From NCBI RefSeq assembly GCF_030440425.1, contig NZ_CP098023.1:3346501-3410500 (forward strand): a stretch of DNA of 64,000 nt. The letters run 5' to 3'. Positions 45,451 to 54,312 of the stretch are shown piece after piece. The translations under genes were made by a program, and so were the position numbers. Position 1 is the first letter of the stretch. Each line of letters begins with the position of its first letter. The notes beneath the pieces were generated by a model, which was not told the origin of the DNA, did not search any database, and was given only the letters and a program-made list of their open reading frames with translations. Source of the stretch: Microbulbifer sp. MI-G. GTDB taxonomy: Bacteria; Pseudomonadota; Gammaproteobacteria; Pseudomonadales; Cellvibrionaceae.

Positions 45451-47673
45451 ATGCCAAGTCAGATCATCCGGAGGCTACTTTCAAGTGTTGTGCTTGCCAT
45501 TATCGCACTATCGGCAGCTGCACAAGAGAATCTCATCCTGGAAGAAGTGGTAGTAACCGCTCAGAAACGCAAACAGTCTGTACAGGAGGTGCCAATTGCC
45601 ATATCCACATTCGACAAAACAGCAATTCAACACCGGCGCATTAGCAACATAACAGACATCAGCCTGAGTGCGCCCAACGTGGAGATTGTCGACTCTCCTG
45701 CAAACACCACCGCTGCTACTATCGCTATTCGCGGCGCCTCACAAATCAGCCCGGCAATTACCTGGGAAAACTCAGTAGGAATTTATCTCGATGGTGTTTT
45801 CATGGGTAAAAATCTGGGTGCCGTCTTTGACATCGTCGAACTGGAACGAGTTGAAGTACTACGCGGCCCCCAGGGCACCTTATACGGTAAAAATACAGTG
45901 GGGGGTGCAGTGAATCTTATTACCCGTAAACCGGGTGATGAATTTAGCGGCTCCCTCATCGCCGAATTGGGCAGCGCGGGCTATTGGTCTGGGCGCGCCA
46001 CGATAAACACACCGGATTGGAAGGGCTTGAAAAGCAGCCTGACACTCTTTAAGGCGGAACGTGACGGCTTCTCTGGCAACCGGCCAGACGAATTTGACAA
46101 CCCCCTGGCGGCACCACCATCAAGCCATGAATTTCAAAACCTGGACGAGCAGGCCGCACGGTTGGCGTTGCAGTGGGATACCAGCGAAAACCTGGGTGTC
46201 AGCTACACCTTTGACTACAGTGATCAGGACAATAAACCCCGCTTTGGTCAACTGACTCAGATCAGCAGCAACTCCTACCTTTACTCTGGCATACAGGAGC
46301 CTTACCTCACCAGGGACGATGAGCGTGCAGACAAAGGGAGTAATGACTGGGCAATAGAGGAAGCATCGGAATCAACAGGCCATGCCCTTGATATACAGTG
46401 GCAGGGGGATAACACCACTTTGCGTTCTATCACAGCCTACCGAGAACTGGACTGGAACGACACAATTGATATCGATGGCACTGCCATTGATATCTTTCAC
46501 TCAAGCCGGTACGTCAACTACGATGCGTTCTCTCAGGAGCTGCAATTGTCAGGCAACCTGGATCAACTGGATTACGTGGTTGGCGCTTACTATTTTGAAG
46601 AAGATGCAGATGTTTTAAACCCTATCACCTTCTTCGGTGCGTTTGGTAACCCGACTTCTCACAACCGCTACGGACTGGACACAAACTCTGTTGCGCTCTA
46701 TGGGCAACTGGACTGGCGCCCTGCGATCTACGACGATCGTCTGACAGTGACTGCCGGCCTGCGCTGGACAGAAGAGAAGAAGGATCAGTACATTATCCAC
46801 CCCAGTATATTCACCGCACAGGCAAGTGACACCTTTGACAACACCTCCCCGTCGATCGCACTAAACTGGTCCTTCACTGATGACATCAACGTCTACCTGC
46901 GCCATGCCAAGGGCTGGAAGTCGGGTGGCTTCAACGGCGAAGCCGCATTACCAGCGGAATTCTACCAAGGCTACAAGGATGAACAAGTGACCTCCTACGA
47001 GACAGGCCTGAAATCGATGCTTCTGAACGGACGTTTGCGACTGAACGGCGCTGTGTTCTACAACGAGTTTGACAATTTTCAACTATCGGTTTTTGAAGGT
47101 GAATTCGCTGCGTCTGTCATATTCAACGTACCAAAGTACGAAACAAAGGGCGTGGAGATCGAAGCGATCGCACTGGTCAATGAAGGCCTACAACTGACTG
47201 CGTCTTACGGGTACCTCAATGCACAGTACAAGAAGTTTCCTAACAACTTTACTTACTTCAATAAAGAAGATGCGGGTACACCCTATTCCCCAAAAAATTC
47301 TCTGACGCTAGGTATGGACTGGCGCATTGACCAGAAGACCTTCGGCCTGTGGGATTTACACATAGAATACAGCTACCGCGATGACTATGTACCCTTCATT
47401 GACCCAGACCAGAACGCAGCGTCGGCAATAAATGATCGCACACTGCTCAATGCCCGTCTGGCATTTGACGAGATAAAGCTGGGGAACAGTGGCACTCTAT
47501 TGATTGCGCTGTGGGGACAAAATCTAACCGACGAGGACTACCGAATTAATACCATCCCCTTTGGCGGTGTTGATCAGCGTATTGATCCTAATAGCGGCAG
47601 TGGTGTTGGCTGGACAACCAGTTACTTCGGGGATCCACGCACTTATGGTATAGAGACTCGCTACAGTTTCTAG
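45451..47673 (+). CDS. TonB-dependent outer-membrane receptor (740 residues)
   Basis: The start at ATG 45451 has GGAG seven bases upstream. The frame runs further 5' to 45397, but that part is IS debris. Signal peptide RRLLSSVVLAIIALSAAAQ, TonB box-like LEEVVVTAQKRKQSVQEVP, plug segments (ISLSAPNVEIVDSP, LERVEVLRGPQGTLYGKNTV, GGAVNLITRKP), barrel, and terminal YGIETRYSF. The plug belongs to the broad FhuA/FepA-like group with IRRISN-type residues often found near catabolic genes. The catabolic setting suggests import of a hydrophobic substrate rather than a siderophore (inference). Confidence 0.93.
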   Translation: MPSQIIRRLLSSVVLAIIALSAAAQENLILEEVVVTAQKRKQSVQEVPIAISTFDKTAIQHRRISNITDISLSAPNVEIVDSPANTTAATIAIRGASQISPAITWENSVGIYLDGVFMGKNLGAVFDIVELERVEVLRGPQGTLYGKNTVGGAVNLITRKPGDEFSGSLIAELGSAGYWSGRATINTPDWKGLKSSLTLFKAERDGFSGNRPDEFDNPLAAPPSSHEFQNLDEQAARLALQWDTSENLGVSYTFDYSDQDNKPRFGQLTQISSNSYLYSGIQEPYLTRDDERADKGSNDWAIEEASESTGHALDIQWQGDNTTLRSITAYRELDWNDTIDIDGTAIDIFHSSRYVNYDAFSQELQLSGNLDQLDYVVGAYYFEEDADVLNPITFFGAFGNPTSHNRYGLDTNSVALYGQLDWRPAIYDDRLTVTAGLRWTEEKKDQYIIHPSIFTAQASDTFDNTSPSIALNWSFTDDINVYLRHAKGWKSGGFNGEAALPAEFYQGYKDEQVTSYETGLKSMLLNGRLRLNGAVFYNEFDNFQLSVFEGEFAASVIFNVPKYETKGVEIEAIALVNEGLQLTASYGYLNAQYKKFPNNFTYFNKEDAGTPYSPKNSLTLGMDWRIDQKTFGLWDLHIEYSYRDDYVPFIDPDQNAASAINDRTLLNARLAFDEIKLGNSGTLLIALWGQNLTDEDYRINTIPFGGVDQRIDPNSGSGVGWTTSYFGDPRTYGIETRYSF

Positions 47674-48047
47674 GCAGTAGATGACAGGCTGAAGGCCCAG
47701 ACCGCACTGAATTTTTTATTTTTTTAAGAGGAGGAAAGCAAAGTCAATTGGACAAATAGGTGTGGCCGGGGTGATGGAGCAACTTTTGGGAACATTGTGG
47801 GCACAGTGATGCCCGCTCGAAGGTTTTGTATTATGTACTAATCGAAAAGAGCGTCCAATCCAACATGTAAGGTTCACCCACGACCTGTTTTGCAAGTATC
47901 CAAGCTTATGTGGAATCCGGGCCAATATAGCGGGTTTAGCGTAATAGTGGCTTTAGGTCGCCATCCCATTTAATCCCTCTTACCTGAGGTTCATACTCAT
48001 GTGTGAGAATCTTAATTGTCACTGCTGTATATCAAAGTTTTTTATAC
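47674..48047. other. Intergenic region between receptor and TetR genes
   Basis: About 370 bases. A T-rich tract (47709–47726) follows the receptor stop codon by about 36 bases and could end transcription, though the hairpin before it is weak. No gene is supported. Confidence 0.4.
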
Positions 48048-48124
48048 ATAGACTTTGTCGGTTTTCGAATAATTGTTTGTTATTTTAGATTGTATTTCCG
48101 AAATACATTCGATATTATCAGAAG
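48048..48124 (+). promoter_or_regulatory. TetR gene promoter with palindromic operator
   Basis: A near-perfect palindrome, GATTGTATTTC (48088–48098), central C, GAAATACATTC (48100–48110), lies 15 bases before the TetR start codon. Only one of the 11 arm positions mismatches. Its position and the copy upstream of the ferredoxin operon make it the probable autoregulatory binding site of the TetR protein. The whole segment is duplicated at 44731–44808. Confidence 0.65.
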
Positions 48125-48739
48125 ATGCAAACAGAAAAGAAGCAATCCTCCAATTCGGTGGGTCGGCCAAGAAGTATTAGCCGACAGAAAATCATTGATG
48201 CCGCCTTGTGCCTGGGTGGCGATAAAATCACTATGAAACAGGTGGCTGACGAGTTGGGTGTTGGTATCGCGACACTCTATAAGTACGTGGCCAATAAAGA
48301 TGAACTGCAGCAGTTGGTAGTAGGCCAGCTATTGGCCAATCTCTCTTTACCCAAGCGCCGTGGGCGTCACCGTAGAGAGTACATACGGGATTTTTATCAG
48401 TCTTTATGTCAGGCAATGATCAGGCAGCCCAAGGTAATCAGCCAGTTAATGGAGGGCGGCTTTGGTGTTGAAACCAGTCAAAAGCTCAAATCTGATTTTA
48501 CCCAGGAAATTCTCAACTCAGGCATGTCATCAGAGATGGCCGCACAGATTTATGTGGCCGTTTGCCAGGCATCCATTGGAGCAGCGGTTACAGAATTAGA
48601 ATTAGAAGCTCAAAGACAAAGGCGTAGAAAAATTTCAAATAATGATTCTTCAAACCAGATCATAGCGAAAAATACTGGGAATTTTTTGATTGATGCATTA
48701 CTCGAAAAAATTGACTCATCGATAGAGCTTTACGTGTAG
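48125..48739 (+). CDS. TetR-family regulator of the catabolic island
   Basis: A 204-residue TetR protein. Its helix-turn-helix is near residues 20–60 (GRPRSISRQKIIDAALCLGG then ITMKQVADELGVGIATLYKY and VANKDELQQLV). The C-terminal part is family-variable (IRDFYQSLCQAMIRQPKVIS, SGMSSEMAAQIYVAVCQASI). It precedes the Rieske oxygenase gene by 79 bases. The palindrome in its own promoter, also found before the ferredoxin operon, suggests one repressor for both transcription units, probably relieved by a CoA-ester or the substrate (inference). Confidence 0.9.
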   Translation: MQTEKKQSSNSVGRPRSISRQKIIDAALCLGGDKITMKQVADELGVGIATLYKYVANKDELQQLVVGQLLANLSLPKRRGRHRREYIRDFYQSLCQAMIRQPKVISQLMEGGFGVETSQKLKSDFTQEILNSGMSSEMAAQIYVAVCQASIGAAVTELELEAQRQRRRKISNNDSSNQIIAKNTGNFLIDALLEKIDSSIELYV

Positions 48740-48818
48740 TTTAGACAATAGCGTTTTTTATGGCGATCCAAATCCCTGATCGCACTTCACAACACTAAAT
48801 CAACAATAGGTGAATACT

Positions 48819-49799
48819 ATGAAAGACCAGATTGTACAAACCTCTACTGAACTCGAGCGTTGCCCATTTCCGATTCCATACGGGTGGTATGTTATAGAAT
48901 TATCGGAAAACCTGGCAGTGGGTGACATTCAAAACGTCGAAGCATTTGATCAGCAGTGGGTTATGTTTCGTGGTGAAGATGGTTCGGTGGGCGTAACTGA
49001 CCCCATTTGCCCACACCTTGGAGCGCATTTAGGACATGGTGGTAAAGTGGTCGGCAACAATATACGCTGCCCTTTTCATCATTGGGAATATGATCATCAG
49101 GGCTGGTGTAAAAAAATTCCCTATGGCAAGGTAATGCCAGGCATTGCAAAGAAAAAGCCAATATTGCGTTCCCTGCCTACTCAGGAACGCTATGATCTGA
49201 TATTTGTATGGTATCACCCAAAGGGGGAGGAACCCACCTTTGAAGTTCCGACTATTCCAGAACTTGAATCTGAGGGCTATATTCCGGTAAGACACGGTCA
49301 ATGGGATATAGGGACATGCTTGCAGGAAATCGGTGAGAACAGTGTTGATAATGCGCACCTAAAGTTTTTGCATGGATCGCCTGTCATTCCACCGGTAGAA
49401 GCATCGATAGATGGACACAATTTTAACTTTGATATCGGTGGTGGATACATTGTTGGAAAATGTCATGGCGCAGGCATTCAGGAGCTTCGTCATAATCAAC
49501 AGGGTGTTTCCATGCTGATGTTTTCTACCGGTTTGCCGGTAAATCCTGAACTGACACGGACGCGAATGCACTTTACTTTTAAAGATTATCCTGAAGGTTC
49601 AAAAGAGCGTAACGTGGCCGAGACCTTATACCAACACTCTATTGGAGAAGCTGAAGGGAAAGATTCCGCGGGCTTTGAGTCAGTTGATATGCTTGTCTGG
49701 AATAATAAGAAATACCGGCCAGAACCATTGTTATGTGACGGTGATGGCCCCATTCAATTGTGGAGAAAATTTAGTCAACAATTTTATGTTGATGCCTAG
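48819..49799 (+). CDS. Rieske non-heme iron oxygenase, KshA-like
   Basis: A 326-residue oxygenase component from ATG 48819 (AGGTGA upstream; a GTG three codons earlier is in frame). Rieske ligands are CPHLGAHL and CPFHHWEY (CxH and CxxH). Mononuclear iron residues lie in NSVDNAHLKFLHG, the N-xx-D-xx-H-x4-H pattern of 3-ketosteroid 9-alpha-hydroxylase KshA. The C-terminus (PEPLLCDGDGPIQLWRKFSQ then QFYVD) also resembles KshA. The N-terminal PYGWYVIELSENLAVGD recalls the wider group that includes animal Neverland/DAF-36 sterol desaturases. It needs an external reductase and ferredoxin; candidates are at 29.4 and 44.4 kb. Proposed reaction: hydroxylation of a steroid-like ring. Confidence 0.87.
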   Translation: MKDQIVQTSTELERCPFPIPYGWYVIELSENLAVGDIQNVEAFDQQWVMFRGEDGSVGVTDPICPHLGAHLGHGGKVVGNNIRCPFHHWEYDHQGWCKKIPYGKVMPGIAKKKPILRSLPTQERYDLIFVWYHPKGEEPTFEVPTIPELESEGYIPVRHGQWDIGTCLQEIGENSVDNAHLKFLHGSPVIPPVEASIDGHNFNFDIGGGYIVGKCHGAGIQELRHNQQGVSMLMFSTGLPVNPELTRTRMHFTFKDYPEGSKERNVAETLYQHSIGEAEGKDSAGFESVDMLVWNNKKYRPEPLLCDGDGPIQLWRKFSQQFYVDA

Positions 49800-49837
49800 A
49801 AGCTGCTGATAATTAATCCCAAGCGCAATAGTCTGCC

Positions 49838-50734
49838 GTGATTGTTACCGCCAACGAGGTACCCACCTGTGAGGATTGGCTGAGTCGGCAGACAGAGCCC
49901 GTTATCGCTGTTTCTGAGCGGGACCAAAACTGCACACAAATGCAATTGCGAAACACCGATGTTATCGTCACCGACTTTCCTTCTGCACAAAAAATAGCCG
50001 ACAGAATCAACCAAGCCCCAATACCTGCACTGCAACTGGTACAGGTATTACGTGTAACGGAGAACATATCGGTTGAGCAAGGCTTACTGATTGAGTCCCT
50101 GGCCTATTCGACATTGCAATCCGGGCGCGATTACCAGAATTGGCTCGCTGGAAGACCTGATCCCCCTCAACACATTTCCGGTACTAATGGTGAACCCATT
50201 TTGCTGGAACGCAGGGAGGATATCGTTTACGCCCGATTCAACCGCCCCGAATTCCATAATGCGCTGACGATTGAAATGCGCAATGCCTTGTTAGAGGTGC
50301 TAACCTTGTTAGAAGTGGATACGTCGATTACTCAATTGAAAATTTCTGCACTCGGCAAATGTTTCAGTATCGGTGGTGAGTTAAAAGAATTTGGCTTGGC
50401 GCCCGATCCGGCAGCAGCCCATGGCATTCGTTGCAAAACCAACCCGGCGTATCTGTTTGCTCGGCATAGCCCTCGAATTCACTGCCACCTGCATGGAGCA
50501 TGCATTGGTTCAGGGATTGAATTGCCCGCATTTTCGTTTTATTTAACGGCAAACCGAAAAACTTTTTTTCAACTGCCGGAATATTGCTTTGGCTTAATGC
50601 CAGGCGCTGGTGGTTGTATTAGCATTGCGCGCAGAATAGGTCGTCACCGTACGGCTTTATTGGTGCTTTCAGGTAAAAAGATAAATGCAAAAACAGCGCT
50701 TGAATGGGGCTTGATTGACGCGATTGTTGATTGA
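49838..50734 (+). CDS. Crotonase-family protein, apparently circularly permuted
   Basis: A 298-residue protein from GTG 49838 (the first possible start, two codons after a stop; weak ribosome site). Residues ~120–298 are a crotonase core: ARFNRPEFHNALTIEMRNAL, GKCFSIGGELKEF for the oxyanion hole, GACIGSGIELPAF and QLPEYCFGLMPGAGG with both acidic positions. The chain stops at EWGLIDAIVD, where normal enoyl-CoA hydratases continue with a helical C-terminal domain. Instead, residues ~48–106 (AQKIADRINQAPIPALQLVQ, then ENISVEQGLLIESLAYSTLQ) resemble that missing domain. It lies 38 bases after the Rieske gene. A similar layout exists, I believe, in actinobacteria. The reaction is unknown. Confidence 0.8.
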   Translation: MIVTANEVPTCEDWLSRQTEPVIAVSERDQNCTQMQLRNTDVIVTDFPSAQKIADRINQAPIPALQLVQVLRVTENISVEQGLLIESLAYSTLQSGRDYQNWLAGRPDPPQHISGTNGEPILLERREDIVYARFNRPEFHNALTIEMRNALLEVLTLLEVDTSITQLKISALGKCFSIGGELKEFGLAPDPAAAHGIRCKTNPAYLFARHSPRIHCHLHGACIGSGIELPAFSFYLTANRKTFFQLPEYCFGLMPGAGGCISIARRIGRHRTALLVLSGKKINAKTALEWGLIDAIVD

Positions 50735-51012
50735 ATACAGTCAGTGTAATGCAAGCTGAATCTGTTGTATTGATCTGCTGGAATTGACTTCGATATAGAG
50801 TTTGAGGCCTATGAATTAGTATCTGGGCGAAAGAGATTTTCAATACCTTGCCAGCATGGGTGAAATCTGAACAAACCAATATCTCTGCAAAACCATCCGG
50901 GGAAAATAATACACAAGCATTCTATAAGGTAGACGGTGAAACCCGACAAGAAACTTCGGCAGAATACCTGTAGGAATTGATGCTTTTCTGCTGCTGAGCT
51001 TGATGCACATGC

Positions 51013-52470
51013 TTATCTGTCTTTTTGATAAATGATCTGGCCGTTACTAACAGTCAGGCGACAGTGTCTACTATTTAGATCGTTACGTACAATCTGCCAG
51101 GGCGCATCGAGTAAACACAAATCAGCCTGCTCCCCTATCTCTATTTGCCGGTAACGTCGCCCGGGAAATTGCGCACAGCTGATAAACAGATCAAGCGCCT
51201 GTTCAGGTGTTAATCGATCTTGTGAGCCCATTACAAGCCCGCTACGGCTTTGCCGTCGCACTGCTGAATTCATTGAGACCCAGGGATCGGCACTGCCAAA
51301 AGGTGCATCGGAACCTGCTGCCAGCGGTACACCTGCCCTTAAAAAACTCTGTCCAAGATACAGCCAGGGTCGATCTTCACGCTCAACCTCTGCAAGATAG
51401 CGGTCTCCTTGCTCCCAGAGAAAGTGAGGTTGTGTGACGACAGCTAAGTTCAACGCAGTGATCCGATGCATAAGTTCAGGGGGAGCAACCCCCGCATGCT
51501 CCAAGCGGTCTCCTGTCAATACACCGCATTCGCCCAATATAGCAAGTGCAAACACCAACTCAGTTCGTGAAACACAGTGGATTGCAACCCTGCGGTTTTG
51601 CTGCCTGCAGATCCGGACCTGTTGGCAAATGTCATCGAAATCCGGCAGCCTGCTTTCCAGCAGATGTATCTTTAATTCGGCTGTTTGCAAACGTGGGTTA
51701 TCGACGGCCTGATTTAAATTACTGCACCCCATCATGCGCACTGATTGACGCAACATACCAGTATCCTGCGCATGCTGAAAGTAGTCAAATTCTTTAGTTG
51801 AGTTTCTAGGACTGCAATCCGTAATTCCCGTTACACCGAAGCTGGCAAGGGTATCGCTGGCACGCCTAAGACCCGGCATTTTTTGACCAAGTTGTGTGCT
51901 CAGCCACGCATCTTCTTCATATAACCGGCCTGTATAACGGCCTTGAATGATCTCGGCACCCTTTGGTATGGTCGGCGGCAAAGCCGCTTTCGTTTGCTCT
52001 ATCAGTCCGAGTTGGCGCAACGCCAAACTATTGAGTATCCACAAACGACCACTGCGGTGCTGTATTCTTACCGGGTTATCAGGAATATGTTGATCCAGCC
52101 AGTCGCGATCAATATCGCCGATAAGATAGGGGTGATAGGCATAGCCTCTCAGCCACTCGCCAGGATGTTGCTTTTCATAGTGAGCGAGATGGTCAATAAG
52201 TTGTCGCCTGGTTTCTAAGACTGGCGCACCGCAGTGCAGTGAGCCCAGGGAACTTGCGTAAGCGCTTAGGTGGATATGATGATCATGTAGACCAGGTATT
52301 AAAGTTGCTCCCCTGGCATCGATTGTTTTGATCCCCCAAACTTCAGGGAAGGGCGGGGTAATAGCCGAAATTTTGTTATCCACAATATGGACCGCACAGC
52401 GAGCCTGATTCACTATGTCATTTTTTGAGTAACAATTAACATTGTCGATAATCAGCGCAGAGGTCTTCAT
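51013..52470 (-). CDS. YtcJ-like amidohydrolase (amidohydrolase-3 family)
   Basis: A 485-residue metal-dependent hydrolase. The N-terminal small beta domain is followed by DARGATLIPGLHDHHIHLSA with the HxH pair. Later metal and catalytic positions are in VAIHCVSRTELVFA, GDRLEHAGVAPPE and AAGSDAPFGSADPW. The family includes formamide deformylases and many uncharacterised members. Its start overlaps the end of the CoA-transferase gene by four bases (ATGA), so the two are co-translated. The wording HDHHIHL…LHCG and RIQHRSGRLWILNSLALRQL recalls actinobacterial homologues encoded next to the same CoA-transferase type. The substrate is unknown; a cyclic amide, lactone or enol ester is conceivable. 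Confidence 0.85.
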   Translation of the reverse strand: MKTSALIIDNVNCYSKNDIVNQARCAVHIVDNKISAITPPFPEVWGIKTIDARGATLIPGLHDHHIHLSAYASSLGSLHCGAPVLETRRQLIDHLAHYEKQHPGEWLRGYAYHPYLIGDIDRDWLDQHIPDNPVRIQHRSGRLWILNSLALRQLGLIEQTKAALPPTIPKGAEIIQGRYTGRLYEEDAWLSTQLGQKMPGLRRASDTLASFGVTGITDCSPRNSTKEFDYFQHAQDTGMLRQSVRMMGCSNLNQAVDNPRLQTAELKIHLLESRLPDFDDICQQVRICRQQNRRVAIHCVSRTELVFALAILGECGVLTGDRLEHAGVAPPELMHRITALNLAVVTQPHFLWEQGDRYLAEVEREDRPWLYLGQSFLRAGVPLAAGSDAPFGSADPWVSMNSAVRRQSRSGLVMGSQDRLTPEQALDLFISCAQFPGRRYRQIEIGEQADLCLLDAPWQIVRNDLNSRHCRLTVSNGQIIYQKDR

Positions 52471-53894
52471 CTTGCGGCTAAATTAGAATCACAAAAATTC
52501 TTCACCAAGGTTGATTCAGGCTGCAGGTATAGGTGATTGTGCTGTCCCAGTTTAGCGGTACTACACTGTATTGTGAGCTTTTTTATTGCGGGGCGGGCCG
52601 GAATTTGCAGTAAATACTGCTCCCATTCCCGATAGCGACGGGAATAATCGTTATCTTGCGGTGCGGTGACTGCAATACAGTGTCGTACTACATCGTACAG
52701 GGACAGCTCAATGAGTTTTCCGCCCCCTGATCGCCAAGCTGTCCAGCCTGCCAGAGCCGCGTGTAGCCCTGTGAGTGGGTCGGCGATTGCATCCCCACAA
52801 AAACGCCACGTCCCGCAAACTTGGTAAAGAATACGACTGAGACCGGCAGCTACAGCCGTTTCGTCACCATAGCCTGGCCAGTTTTGTGCAGATTTCCCTC
52901 GACCATAGGCGCTGATGCTAAGCCAAGTTAAGCCCGGGTTGCTTGCCAATAATGCTTCGGCGTGGATGCCCATTTGTCGTAATGCTCTGGGTCTGGAGCC
53001 CTCTATGACAATATCCGCTTGCCGGATCAGGTTCTCCAGTTGTTTCTGTCCCTGCCGGGTATCAAGTGCCAGACTTACGGATTGCTTGCCCTGGTTAATC
53101 AGCTGATAAAATTCAAGATTTCCCTGTCTTGCGCCATCGGGACGTCCGGTGCTTTCCACCTTGATAATATGGGCACCAGCTTGCTGCCATAGGTATGAAC
53201 ACAGGGGCCCCGCCCATAAAGAGGACAAATCTATAATTACAGGTGATGGTTTCAAAGGGGTTTGGCGAAGTGCCTCTTGCGTATTGTGAACAGAAAAGGG
53301 TATGCGGAACCAGCTTGGTGTACTGGAATCTGATGCGAGTGCATCGGCAATCGCCAGGCCAAGTAAGCGGCCAGAATCTAGCAGTTGTTTTGTGGGCAGC
53401 TGCCTGGAGTGGTGGCGAACGGATTCCCAATCGCAAACAGGTGCTTCAGTGGCAAATAATGCCGGTAGCGATTCCCAGTCCTGTGGGCGAGCAAGGTTGA
53501 GCGCAATTTGACCATCCAGAGACGATATCAAATGGCAGCTTTTCCCGGCGGATTGTGTACCCATTGGGATGAATCCAGTGATTAATGAGCGACAGCCGAG
53601 CATTTTTGCTCCCTGTTCCACATCCGGGATCTGCAGATCTGACAAGGCACAAAAGCATTTCATGGCAGCGATGGCGCAACTGGCTAAAGGAACCGGACAA
53701 AGCTTGTCGGCTATAGCACCATTTCTGGAGTGAAGTAAGCCACTCGCTAACCAATCGTCTACGGGGTGACTTACCTGTAAGTTGGATACCGGGTGAACTT
53801 TGATGCCCAAATCGGCCATCAGTTTATTTGAGTAAGCTCCACACACGCCGGATAGAAACTGATCAATCGAAATATTAGCAGGAAAAAATTGCAT
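52467..53894 (-). CDS. CaiB/BaiF family CoA-transferase with extra N-terminal half
   Basis: A 475-residue protein. The second half (from about residue 215) is a class III CoA-transferase: VIIDLSSLWAGPLCSYLWQQ, AHIIKVESTGRPDGARQG, ADIVIEGSRPRALRQMGI, LTWLSISAYGRGKS and GDAIADPLTGLHAALAGWTA, in which the Asp of ADPLTG aligns with the catalytic Asp of the family. The first half (e.g. CPVPLASCAIAAMKCFCALS) has no clear active site and may be a vestigial partner domain. It should move CoA between acids. It is upstream of and overlapping the amidohydrolase gene, and follows a small 107-residue protein gene. Confidence 0.85.
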   Translation of the reverse strand: MQFFPANISIDQFLSGVCGAYSNKLMADLGIKVHPVSNLQVSHPVDDWLASGLLHSRNGAIADKLCPVPLASCAIAAMKCFCALSDLQIPDVEQGAKMLGCRSLITGFIPMGTQSAGKSCHLISSLDGQIALNLARPQDWESLPALFATEAPVCDWESVRHHSRQLPTKQLLDSGRLLGLAIADALASDSSTPSWFRIPFSVHNTQEALRQTPLKPSPVIIDLSSLWAGPLCSYLWQQAGAHIIKVESTGRPDGARQGNLEFYQLINQGKQSVSLALDTRQGQKQLENLIRQADIVIEGSRPRALRQMGIHAEALLASNPGLTWLSISAYGRGKSAQNWPGYGDETAVAAGLSRILYQVCGTWRFCGDAIADPLTGLHAALAGWTAWRSGGGKLIELSLYDVVRHCIAVTAPQDNDYSRRYREWEQYLLQIPARPAIKKLTIQCSTAKLGQHNHLYLQPESTLVKNFCDSNLAAR

Positions 53895-53988
53895 TATTGG
53901 GGCAGAGTAGTCCTGGTGTTCTAAGCGAGCGTGCCATGGTCATGTCCGCTGACAAGTGGAACGTTCACATCTGATGCGTCGGGAGTTA

Positions 53989-54312
53989 TCAGTCAGAGGC
54001 CGGCAGCGCTTCGGTCTGTTTTATTTGAAGTGCGCTCTCCCGTTTCGGCCCCAATGATAGGCTACCCAATCCCGGCTTGGTACAAAGAGCTTCTATACTG
54101 CCATCACCATTGACATATCTTTTACCCATCAGTGTTCCGGCGGCAAACCCGGAGTCAGAAACGAGTTGGGCAACATCAGGGCCCGTTGCATTAAACGCTT
54201 GCATGGCAACCCCTCCACAACGAAGATCATGTGCGCCCTTTCCTTTCACTACCATGATTTGTGTATCGCAAACAGCGCTTTTCAAACGGATACCCGGTTT
54301 TAATTCGATCAT
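53989..54312 (-). CDS. Small conserved protein with paired Cys motif, function unknown
   Basis: A 107-residue protein from ATG 54312, with GGAG and GGGAA shortly upstream; the longer frame lacks such a site. The core reads MIELKPGIRLKSAVCDTQIM, VVKGKGAHDLRCGGVAMQAF and KRYVNGDGSIEALCTKPGLG. Cysteines in AVCDT, LRCGG and ALCTK could bind a metal. I recall similar short proteins beside CoA-transferase and acyl-CoA ligase genes in actinobacteria and sphingomonads, but know no function. It is the first gene of the minus-strand set leading into the CoA-transferase and amidohydrolase, 94 bases upstream. Confidence 0.65.
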   Translation of the reverse strand: MIELKPGIRLKSAVCDTQIMVVKGKGAHDLRCGGVAMQAFNATGPDVAQLVSDSGFAAGTLMGKRYVNGDGSIEALCTKPGLGSLSLGPKRESALQIKQTEALPASD

